A DNA stretch of 64,000 bases, taken from assembly GCF_036711975.1 (NCBI RefSeq), contig NC_091971.1, positions 27,349,501-27,413,500 on the forward strand. Reading direction: 5' to 3'. The DNA comes from Onthophagus taurus (taxonomy: Eukaryota > Arthropoda > Insecta > Coleoptera > Scarabaeidae). Each line of letters begins with the position of its first letter. The stretch's first letter is position 1. A program made the position numbers and the translations under genes. This document shows positions 30,065 through 40,240 of the stretch, piece by piece. Under the pieces are notes generated by a model. The model was not told the origin of the DNA. It was given only the letters and a program-made list of their open reading frames with translations, and did no database searches.

Positions 30065-30601
30065 ATGACGGATGTAACGATATCGGTGTTCGATGGAGAA
30101 GATTACGGAAGCTGGAAAAAGAGAATAATCAGGTTTTTGAAAATGAAAAAATGTAATGAAGCTGTTTCAAGAGAAAAACAGAGTTCCGATGGAGATGATT
30201 GGGATGAGAAAAATTTAAAAGCTATCAATATTATCTACAGTGCGATCACAAATAAACAGCTGGAATTTGTGAGCGAAATAGAAGCTGTCCAATCCAAAAT
30301 AGAATCCACAAATTGTGACCAAAAGTCAAATGCCTTTTTTACAAAGAAACAGAATCAAGAAGTGTATTATAAATGTGGGCGACCAGGCCATTTCAGGAAA
30401 GATTGTCGTCAGCAGCAACAGTACAACCGAGAAAATTTCAGCCAACGAAGAAGCAATAATTATTCCCATAATTATTATAATAGAGTGGTAGAGACGAACA
30501 ACAAAGTTCAAGAGGTAACCATTATCACGGCGGAAGAGGCAACAGGGCGGTTATGGAATGAACAGTTTTTATACGCAGGTCCAAACTATGATGATATGTA
30601 A
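30065..30601 (+). pseudogene. Copia Gag with internal deletion
   Basis: ATG 30065 (MTDVTISVFDGEDYGSWKKR) is the usual Copia Gag start. After about 70 residues (LEFVSEIE) the frame jumps to QSKIESTNCDQ and a zinc knuckle, skipping some 100-150 residues expected in Copia Gag. The knuckle reads YYKCGRPGHFRKDC: the first Cys is Tyr, so the CCHC finger is broken. The frame ends at 30601 and overlaps the next frame by 44 bp. Confidence 0.8.
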
Positions 30602-31341
30602 AGATGAAAGATCAGATTTAGGTGATGAAATAGAAATTCATTGGTTATTAGACAGTGGCTGTACTGATCATGTAATAAATAATGATCAATATTTTCATGA
30701 TAGTGTAACATTAAATGAACCTGTAAATGTAAAAAAAATTGGTGATGGTAAATTTTTGAAAGCCACTAAAGTAGGTCATGTAATTAGTTATTTTCAAGTT
30801 TATGAGAAGATAATTCCAATTAGAATGTCAAATGTTTTTTGTGTTAAAGAAATGGATAGATATTTAATTAGTTATGCGAGAATCACAGATAAAAATAAAA
30901 TTATATCAAAGATAAATATTTCAAAAATTTATAACAGACATAATCAATTGATTGCAATTGCTAGGAAAGAGGGTAGATTATATAAAATCATAAGTATAAT
31001 TAAAAATAAGAAAGTAAATGTTACAAATAGTAATACTAAAATTAATATGACGTTAAAGGAAAAATGGCATCGTATTCTGGGTCACGTAAATTTTTCTGAT
31101 TTAACAACTTTATGTAAAAGCCAATTATTAGATGGCATACCTGAACATTTAGAAACCGAGTATATGAAATGCAAAACTTGTATTGAAAATAAGATGCATA
31201 ATATACCTTTTGACAATAACAAAAGTAAAGCTAAAGAAATTTTAGAAATAGTTCACACTGATTTGAATGGGCCTCATACCACTACGAGATTTAATGGGGA
31301 AAAATATTTTTTGACATATATTGATGATTACACAGGCCGAC
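30558..31341 (+). pseudogene. Copia protease and integrase N-terminal part
   Basis: Frame overlapping Gag in a different phase. It holds the protease motif WLLDSGCTDHV, the pre-integrase HHCC domain (KWHRILGHVNF with CKTCIENKMH) and the start of integrase (VHTDLNGPHTTTRFNGEKYF, IDDYTG) with the first catalytic Asp. At about 31341 Copia similarity ends and foreign DNA begins, although the open frame runs by chance to 31496. Confidence 0.85.
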
Positions 31342-32336
31342 AAATTTTTAAACCAAAGACTAGACTATACCTTCCAAATAATTTTCGATACGCTGAATCC
31401 GAATCTGACGTCAGAATTGCTTCATCACCTAAGATTTTCAAGATATCTTACCTAAAATATGCGAAAAACACGATTTTTCAGCACATTCAAGGCTGAATTT
31501 ACATCAAAAGATAATTTTTCTCCACAGAAGTCATTATGCCATTTAAAACTATTTCTCTGTCCCCTTAAAATCTTATATTATTCATTTAAATATTTTTCTT
31601 GATCTCTGAGAAATTGTCCCCTAAAACTAAGAAATTCATCATGTTTGAATAACATCTTTTTATTTTCCAGTTTTATTTACAAGTTTTAAAATGGTGAAAA
31701 TGTTAAAATGTGTTCAGGTAAAGTGACACTTGCAGTCAAGCGATTTCGCTAAAATTCAATATATAGTAATTTTTTATCATTTATTAGATGTATACGAAAG
31801 TATATGTTGGGCTATACATATCAAAAGTGTAAGTTTATATGAAACATTTGAATGTCTTCAGGTAAAGTGCCATTTCCGGTTAGTGAATTTGGTCCAAAAG
31901 TTGTTTAAGAGCTTTCGATATTGGTTTAATAGCTATATGCCAAATTTCATTACGGTAACTGATTGCGTTTTTAAGTTATCGTGTTAACACATATTATTAC
32001 ATACGTATGTACGTACATAAATACGCACAGGCATTTTCTGGGAATGGTCAATATCAGGACTCAGGGGACCTTAAACGTGTATATCCATCAAAATGTCCAG
32101 GTCGAATCTTTGCACGATTACAATACTTTGTCTCATATACTTCGTATATAGTGCGAGAAAGCAAAAATTAATTTACAATATTTTTCTTTGATATACTTTA
32201 TAACAATGAAACTTCATAACTTTCACTTATTCTCGAATATTTTTAAATTAATTTGTTTTTTATTGTATTTAATTTTGTATTTTTAAAACTTCTTTTCTAT
32301 TTATAACAGTTTAGATGTTATTTTAGTTTTTTATGA
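31342..32336. other. noncoding DNA inserted in the Copia element
   Basis: AT-rich insert. Two related segments start TGTTCAGGTAAAGTGACA (31710) and TCTTCAGGTAAAGTGCCA (31855). At 32000-32170 a CGTATGTACGTACATAAATA tract, GGTCAA/TCAGG words and a small stem (CATATACTTCGTATAT) before AAAGCAAAAA resemble the 3' tail of a dispersed arthropod repeat. The class is uncertain. Confidence 0.35.
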
Positions 32337-32339
32337 TAA

Positions 32340-33581
32340 CGATCGCGCATCAATTCAAACGATCACTTAACACTCTTACGCTTATATTGAGCAGCGTTAT
32401 CGTTTCTTTTCAAAGACCAGCAGTAGTCAGCCATCATTCTTTCATCCCATCTACCTTGTTAGTGTCGCTTTTTTTTCTTTCAAATTCTGATGGAATCGTT
32501 CACCTATTTCTTCGCTAAAGGCTCCTACATTTTCCTGAAAGTAATGTAAATGGGAAAATAGGAAATGTAGCTTCAAACTCATTAAACAGCCTAATTTTTT
32601 AAAGTTTAATAACATTGTCGATACAATGTTTTTATGTTGTGGGTCCCGATGATTGCCCAGGAAATTTTGTACAACTTCTTAACTTAACCAAGCATTTTTT
32701 GCGTTATCTGTTATTGTTCTTATAAAATCGTCATCTTTCATTAAGTTTCTTATATCAGGCCCCACGAAAATACCTTCTTAACTTTAGCATTACTTAAATT
32801 TTGAAATGCAGACTTAAGGTATTTAAAACAGTTTCCATCAGTATTTAAGGCTTATACGAATTGTTTGTACAAGCCTAATTTGATATGGAGTGGAGGTAAC
32901 AAAATACGCTTTGTGTCAACAAGACTCTTGTAAACAACATTGTTGGAACCAGCTTTCCAATCAAATCTTTCAGGCCACTTTTTTTTAATCTAATGTTGTT
33001 CGCGGGCACGACTGTCCCAAATGCAGAGAAAGCAAGGATTTTTTGTATTTCCTGACTGTAAACCAACCAAAATATTGATCATTTTAAAGTAGTCACCACA
33101 TATAAACCAGTTGTGGATGTTGTAATTGATTTTTTCGAGTACAAATTGAAGGTCTTCGTATGATTTTTCGCCTGGTGGAATGACCAATAGGGATTGCTGC
33201 GTTTTTTTTGCCGTTATGGAGCAACACTGCTTTAAAGCGTTCTTTAGAAGAATCTATAAAGAGAAGCCAATCATCGGACTTATACACATCTACTTGATAT
33301 GTATTGATAAGTCCTTCTATATCATTACAATAAACTAAGGAATTTTCACTAGAAAAATATTTCAGAAATTCCTCATCTTTTCTTCTGTACGCTGTAATTT
33401 TTGTTCCGGGTAACAACATGTTCCTCTCTTTAAGTCTTGAAGCCAATAATTCAGCTGCATCTTTAGAAAGAATAAGATCGCGAATAAGATCATCTAATGA
33501 ATCTTGATCAAAAAGTTCAGGGTCTTTGGCACTAACAGAATCCTCATAATCACTGTCCTTTTCACTTTCAATAGAACTCAT
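32340..33581 (-). pseudogene. decayed multi-copy arthropod repeat protein of unknown function
   Basis: Read from ATG 33581: acidic start (MSSIESEKDSDYEDSV), then DSLDDLIRDLILSKDAAELL, NSLVYCNDIEGLI, WLLFIDSSKERFKAVLLHNG and IPIGHS. A frameshift near 33187 follows, then YNIHNWFICGDYFKMIN, YPCFLCIWDSRAREQ-like, PPLHIKLG and DGNCFKYL. Near 32430 the end RWDERMMADYCWSLKR is still readable. I recognise this as a protein family repeated many times in insect genomes, probably carried by a mobile element, but know no function. Many stops lie below 33000. It sits inside the Copia element in antisense. Confidence 0.6.
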
Positions 33582-33639
33582 TTCGCCGGTAGCTGGAATG
33601 TAAACCTTAAAAATATTATTATCATATTGCTGCCAGGAA

Positions 33640-34118
33640 AAACTGATTATAGAACAAATGGATGTAGAAACTGCTTTTTTGAATGGGAAGATTTTTTTGA
33701 GAAATCTTTGTAAATCAAGCGAGAGGATTTGAGGATGGGACTGACAGAGTGTGTAAACTAGATAAAGCATTATACGGTTTGAGAGAAAATCCTCGTATAA
33801 TTGTTTCGATAAATTTTTATGTGAGATGAAATTTATAAGGAGTAAATGTGACTATTGTTCATATAACAAAAGAGATGAAGACGATATGATTTACTTAGTA
33901 GTGTTTGTTGACGATATGTTAATATGTTGTAAAAATAAGAAAAGATTCAATACATTAAAAGCTTATTGTCCAGTAAATTTAAAATGAAAGATATGGGAGA
34001 AGTGAAAAATTATCTCGGAATTAATATTGATTATGAATTATGAGTACACAAAACATGTTATGACTCTTAGACAGGAGGAATACATTAAATCTTTAGCTGA
34101 GAAATATAAAATTAAAAT
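33640..34118 (+). pseudogene. Copia reverse transcriptase fragment
   Basis: QMDVETAFLNGKI is the first RT block. KLDKALYGLREN follows in another frame, then DDMIYLVVFVDDMLICCKNK with the FVDD catalytic box, then MKDMGEVKNYLGINIDYE. Several shifts and stops. It is the continuation of the Copia element after the insert. RNase H and 3' LTR are not seen. Confidence 0.85.
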
Positions 34119-34159
34119 TCTTATTATTATCAATATTATATAACTGAACAAAGTATACA

Positions 34160-35023
34160 GGATGTTTCGGTGACTTGGAAAACAAAATTTAACCACATAT
34201 TGTCACTATTTTCACTCTAGTGACAATTCACTCTAGTAAAATAGTGACAATTCATGTAAAAAAAAATTAGTAAAAGTCAAATTGCAAAGATACAGGCCAA
34301 CAAAGTTAGGAAATGTTAACACATTTTTCTAAATATCTTAAACACTATTTTAGATAAAGCGTTGAAATTTGGTACAGTGTAAACTTATATCACGTAAAAT
34401 AGTTATGTTTTTGAGTGGGATCAGTCTGCGGGAACAATGTTATACAAGGAATAACATTTGTTTGCTCAGAACTTTTTTATTCTATCGTAACCCTACATTT
34501 AGTTTTTCAGTTTCTAATAGAAAATTTATTTTAGAAAGTTTTATCATTCTTAGAGAATATTGCTAAAAAACGCTTTTCGTATTGAATGTAAAAATTGTAG
34601 GCTCCGAAATCAATAGTAACACTAAATTTTTATCAATATTATCTAAGAGTGATAAAAGTTTCTAAACTGAATTTATTATTAGAAACTGTAAAAATAAATG
34701 TAGGGTTACGATAGAATAAAAAATAATAAAGTTCTGAGCAAACAAATTTTAGGAACACCTGTACATCATTGTTCCCGCGGACCGATCCAACTCATAAATT
34801 GCCTAACGATTTTACGTGATATTCGTTGATACTGTACCAAATTTCACCGCTTTACTATAGATAGTGTTTAAAATATTTAGAAAAATGTGTTAAAATTTCG
34901 TAACTTTGATGGCCTGTATCTTTGCAATTTAAGGATTTTTACCAATTTTTTTACATGAATCGTCATCATTTTCACTCTAGTATATATGGTTAAATTTGTT
35001 CCTCCAGTCACCGAAACACATTA
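34160..35023. mobile_element. foldback element (CAGGATGTTTCGGTGAC ends)
   Basis: Arms of about 410 bp pair with each other. CAGGATGTTTCGGTGAC at the left matches GTCACCGAAACACATTA at the right. Inside, CAAATTGCAAAGATACAGGCC and CGTAACCCTACATTTA recur in inverted order. TA flanks both ends. Noncoding and non-autonomous. It ends the Copia sequence on its left. Confidence 0.75.
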
Positions 35024-35200
35024 TACTTTTTGATATGAACGCTCCATAAATACTCGATTTTGGTGATATTGCCTCGTAGTTTTTCATATGAAAGACTTTA
35101 AATAGCGATAATGCCTAATATTTGGTAAAAACCTTTATAATATTGACAAACTATCAAATACCAAATTAAAATCAAAAATACTTTCCTACTAATAGTTATA

Positions 35201-35243
35201 GATTTTTTTCAGAAAACGGGTTATTCTAAACCACTGTGCGACG
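35201..35243 (-). repeat. isolated Transib end, RSS-like
   Basis: Read inward on the minus strand: CACAGTG (35232-35238), a 22-bp spacer, and AAAAAAATC (35201-35209). It is followed outward by CGACG (35239-35243), a plausible 5-bp target. No partner end or transposase is seen to its left, so it is a truncated element or a MITE whose other end is lost. Confidence 0.6.
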
Positions 35244-35539
35244 CGGAACGAGATACGCATAACAAGTGTTCACGTTATAGTAACTTACTAGTGTATTTTC
35301 TACTTATTATTTGGCAGAATAAAAGTTATTTTAAATACAAGTAAGTTTTACTATGCATACATCCCTGTTACGACATGACAATAATTTTAAATAAAACTCG
35401 ACATTCCTTAATATTCCCTGCAGAAACGTGTTGAATAGCAAATTAATGAGTATTAATTCATTAAAGAAAAGTGCAGATACCGGCGAACATACATATAATG
35501 AGGCCAGTAAGAACAATTGAAAAACATTCTTAAACAAAA

Positions 35540-35980
35540 TGAAGGCCTATTAATAATAAATTATCCAAAAGATTATTCATTGAAGACATACACAATGGAG
35601 CCAACAAAAAGTGTTTGCACATACACAAATGTTTGATAATCAATAAATAGATCAATTTGAGTAGACACAAAAAGAACCTATGTTTTTCTCACATAACATA
35701 TGATATCCAATCGCATACCACACATGTAAAAATTCAACTAAATCAGAATGAAAGTAATAATAATGCAATAGAGGCTCATTGAAAATAAATTATTGTATAA
35801 AAAATTTATGTTCAATGAAGACCAACCAAAAACGTTTGCACATACACAAATGTTTGATATCCAAAGAAATGGGTAAGCTCAAAAAGAACCCATCTCTCTC
35901 TCACAAAACATTTGTGTATCTAATCATAGGCGACATATAAAAAAGGCTGACAACAATGAGGGTCATGTGAGGTGGTTAAA
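35540..35980. repeat. two diverged 221-bp tandem copies
   Basis: GTTTGCACATACACAAATGT at 35613 returns at 35834 (period 221). Flanking words return too (ATTCATTGAAGAC/GTTCAATGAAGACC, AAAAAGAACC, CTCACA-AACAT). Traces of a third, weaker copy may lie near 36120. Noncoding. Confidence 0.65.
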
Positions 35981-38688
35981 ATAAGAGCAATGAGGACTCT
36001 GGCCATATTGAAAGCGTGAGAGTGAATTTTGTATAGCAGTTTAATCAAGTCTAATAAAAAATAAAGCACTTAAATAAAGTCGTTGTCATATTCAAGTAAA
36101 AACATCTTAACACACAAGAAAATAAAAATGAAAGTGGTAATAAGTTCAAATTGAAAGAACTCTATGCATATAAAAAACAATTCTTAAAGAAATCGTAGAT
36201 AATTTAAAGCACTCCTCACACAAATGACATCAACAATGTTCCTTACAGCATGAAAACAGATGTTGTTTTGAAACTCTTTTCAAACATTGTTAAATCTTAA
36301 ATATTCTATCAACATTGTTAGTTGTTCTATTTTTTTCAAGCCATTTTCTATAGTATTTTGAATTATACCTGAACTATAAAATTGTCATATTTAACTATAC
36401 AAGATTATAAAAATTAACCAAAAGAAACTTGTTCTGTGTAAAGAAGGAATAAAATGACATTTTCTACATTTTTTGTCGCTTAGCTTGCTTTGTTGTAAAG
36501 GTAAACTTACAATAATATTAGAAAATCACGAAAATGCTGATAGTTCTTTCCAATTAATATATTATGGATCAATCAGTTTATCATTACTTGACACAACCAA
36601 CTTGAATTTCTTCACATGTGGTAATTCTTAAAAATAGACTCATCCAAAAATAGTATTTTCCAAAAATATTGATGTCTAACAGTACCACTTCTTATGCCCT
36701 GTAACAAAACATTAATCAATGGTCTATGATTAAGGTTAAAAATGTTATTGATGTGATAATTACATCATTTTATTATATCAATATATTCTTTTAGTGAATC
36801 TTTTTGATGATCAAAAATAAAATACATCAATTATATCTTTTTTATAAGGTTATATAAAAAAAGGAAAACTTGATGAAAGAACCTATATATAAATAAGGTA
36901 CTTCACTATTAGGAGGATAAATGATAAAAATTTGTACATCAAAATAATTAAAATTATAGGAATAAGAATGACTACTTTTAAACAATTATAATCCTTTAGA
37001 TTACAATTGTTATTTCTTCTTTCTGGAATTTTACTAGTCCTTCGCATGCGATTATATCTTGATCTTCAGAATTTTCTTATTCTTCTCGTTGATGAAAACA
37101 AATTTTTTTAGTAGCAAATTAGTATATATTTTACAACGAAAAAAATCATCAAATCTACATAAATATGATTGAAATTTAAATTTAATTTAATACTATTAAC
37201 AAAAAAGATTGATACTTACTTTTGTTAGGAATCAAAATTCCATTTACACCATTTCATCCTTTTCTATTATTTCATATTTATTGATTCAATTATAACTACC
37301 CACGAAACTTAAGACATTTCTGTTAATTTGATATTTTAAAACTGGTTAACATTAAAATAAAATTTAACCTAAAGCTTCCACAAAACGACTTCTGTAAAGA
37401 AAAGCAAAGCGACATGTTCTTGGCAGTTCTTGGTCAACACGTCAACTTCAACGGATAATGAAAATAACGAGCAGCGCATTGGTTACTACATTCATTCTAG
37501 TTCAGTTTTAGCTTTTCAATAACAGATGGCACGCTGTAATAATTTAAAATAAAGTCCCTACATTATAATATTATAGCTAAATTAAATTATTATTATAATA
37601 TTATATTCATTATTATATTAATCTGAAAATATTAGAAAAGAATGTTTTATACTTATCGATTTGTTGATATTATTTTTATTATAATAATTTAGCTACAGGT
37701 ATCTTATAAAAGATGGCGCTATTAAATTTAAAATTTATTGTCCCAATTTTATTATTTACGAGGAGAGGAAGTAACAAAGTACTCGTAAAGTTAAAACTAA
37801 TAGGTATTATTCAATTCGTTTGAATATCCTCCAAAGTAGTGAAATTAACTTGATATTTGTTTCATTAAGTCAATTTATTCATTAACAAGTCAAGCTTTTG
37901 GACATCCACGAGTTATATGGTTGGCTTGTAGGTTTACCACTCGTATCCCTTTTTGGTTGGTTTTCGATGGAAAGAAAACTGTTGTGTACCGCCGCCACCG
38001 ATGTTGTATATTCTTACGATGTAACGTCAATATTTACGAATATATTTATTTCTTCGTTGTGAAGGGCAATTTATTAAATTAAACAACTTTCTTCTGTTCT
38101 TAATTTTAGTTAAATTTTATTTAAGAGACGACGATGACGACCGGTAACAATTTGTTCTAAAACTAACTGATCAACTCGATCTAATAGAGACGACTAACTT
38201 AATATGACTGACTTGACTTTTCTACTGCTCTTAGTGAAGTGCCTTTTCGGCTTAACCCCCCTGTTCCTAGTGAACTCTGTTTTTACAGCAGTGATACGCA
38301 GAGACAAGGAGAATTAGGGGTTGTTCCCATCTGGTTCCGTGCCCTGATATATTTATTGTTCACACATGTCTCTGGTGGTTGTTTGGTTTTTAGTTACAGA
38401 ATCATTACTTTTGATACCTACATAATTATATTGTAAACTTATTATATTCCTATTATTATAAAGATAAATACTACGTGAGCAGTACTACGTAAACGGGTGG
38501 TACCACAACAAAACGCTTCAATTTCTTTTAAAGAAGAAGTTTATTCTATAAAGGATCTTGAAGAACTAAAACTATTACAATATTTTCTTATTATGTTAAT
38601 TCTGAAATATTACTATGGGTGTACACCGCACAGGGGAGGCTCATTGAAGAGGCGGTATTTTGGTTTATTGCAAGCTGAATTAACTATA
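35981..38688. other. long AT-rich stretch without recognisable gene
   Basis: No frame longer than about 70 codons looks real. One small inverted repeat (TAGCTAAATT at 37573 and AATTTAGCTA ending 37693, about 121 bp) could be a MITE. GC-richer DNA at 37980-38350 (CCGCCGCCACCGATG, GACGACGATGACGACCGG) could be an LTR or the edge of a host exon; neither can be shown. Confidence 0.35.
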
Positions 38689-38690
38689 TA

Positions 38691-39865
38691 CAGGTGTATC
38701 TGAATGACTGCAACAAACTTCAAGGGGTGATTCTTTAGTGAATTTTAAGGGTACTTTGATATATGAACTATGGGCGACTTCGGCTCCCCTAAGGAGCTAC
38801 ACCCCTCCAAAAATAGCGGAAAATTTTGGTTTAATTTCTTTTTCTCAAAGACCATAAACGCTAGGAAAATGAAATTTGGGGAATATGTTTAACTCATAAT
38901 AGGACACGTTTTGACCCTATTTGTACTTTCAATCTACCCTTCTATACTACCAAACATAACCACCCCCGTTCAATTTATGCCTAGATTTTTTTTATGAAGA
39001 TGATAAATACATTGGAAAATTTTCAGTAGATAGATAATACTATTCTAAAACTTTTTTGTCTCTCTGATGTTCTTCTAAAAATTAATAATTTCTGAGAAAA
39101 AAAAAATTAAGCAAACACTAACTGTTAAGCTGTAGGGTTGTTAACCGAAAGTTGGATTGAATTTTTAATGAAAAAATCTTAGTAGGCTTTGCAATCTTTG
39201 TCAGAAATATTTTTGACGTTTAAATATCAGTGGTTTTCTTACTTTATTATTGTTTTATTTAAAATTTTGAAACGTCGAGTGAACGAGCGTAAATGCGATA
39301 GAACTTTATTCAAAAATTAATTTGAAAAACAATAATAATAGTAAGAAAAATTGACATTTAAACGTCAAAAATATTTCTGACAAAGATTGCAAAGCCTACT
39401 AAGATTTTTTCATTCAAAATTCATTCCAAGTTTCGATCGACAACCCCGTTGTTTAACGGGCAGTGTTTGCTTTACTATTTTTTTTCTCAAAAATTAGTCG
39501 TTTTTGGAAAAATTTCAGAGAGATAAAAAAGTTTTAGAATACTTTCATCTATCTATGTAAAATTTTTCTAATGCATTTATTATCTGCATAAAAAAAATTT
39601 TCGCAAAAATGCAAAGGGTAGGTTGAAAGTACAAATAGGGTAAAAACGTGCCCTATTATGAGTTAAACATATTCCAGAAATTTCATTTTTCTAGCGTTTA
39701 TGGTTTTTGAGAAAAAAAAATTGAACCAAAATTTTCCGCCATTTTTGAAAGGGTGTAGCTCCTTAGGGGAGCCGAAGTCGCCCATGGTTCATATATCAAA
39801 GTACCCTTAAAATTCACTAAAGAATCACCCCTTGAAGTTTGTTGCAGTTATTCAGATACACCCTG
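38691..39865. mobile_element. foldback element (CAGGTGTATCTGAAT ends)
   Basis: Left CAGGTGTATCTGAATGACTG and right CAGTTATTCAGATACACCCTG pair, with TA on both sides (38689-38690, 39866-39867). The arms extend for about 550 bp and are highly symmetrical: GGGCGACTTCGGCTCCCCTA recurs inverted near 39763, and ATTGCAAAGCCTAC recurs inverted around the centre. No coding capacity. Confidence 0.85.
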
Positions 39866-39873
39866 TATAACAA

Positions 39874-40240
39874 TTAACACGTTAAACGCCACCATAACGA
39901 AAAAAAAAGTTGTTCTGTGGGCCACAATACCAATAAGTTAAATATGGCTGGTTCAATATTTAAAATATTTGTTGTTAAATTTCATCTTCATTTTTAGATT
40001 TTTGCAAATTTTTTGATATTTCTAATTTTGAGAAGCTCGGATGCACCACATGGCCCAAATAAGCATTTCTACCTCAGACGGCCATGTGATGCACACTTGC
40101 TTCTCACTTCTTCAATGTGTGTGTAACAAAGCAAAATCTTGTCGATACTTGTTTGATCGCTTTTTATTATCAAACACGTACTCGATGGTTTAGTGTTCAG
40201 TATTTAGTCGACTGTTGAACGAGATATAGTTTTATTCATA
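39874..40240. other. left end and leader of piggyBac copy B
   Basis: TTAACACGTTAAACGCC at 39874 looks like a piggyBac left terminal repeat after a TTAA target. It is followed by a noncoding leader to the transposase ATG at 40241. A CCACATGGCCC / GGCCATGTGATGC inverted pair occurs near 40044-40094. Confidence 0.45.

Larger units (their letters stand above)
28439..34118 (+). mobile_element. Copia retrotransposon, interrupted
   Basis: Composite region. A probable LTR start (TGTTAGATTACATAC, 28439) is followed after 20 bp by a foldback insertion (28459-29776). The LTR resumes to CACA at 29943, directly before a tRNA-iMet-type primer site. Gag and protease/integrase frames follow to about 31341. 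About 2.3 kb of foreign DNA comes next, then part of reverse transcriptase (about 33640-34118). The 3' end is lost at the foldback at 34160. Confidence 0.75.

Noticed and set aside
37980-38490. Possible host exon or promoter
   Set aside because: GC-richer but no frame, splice pattern or paired LTR could be supported.
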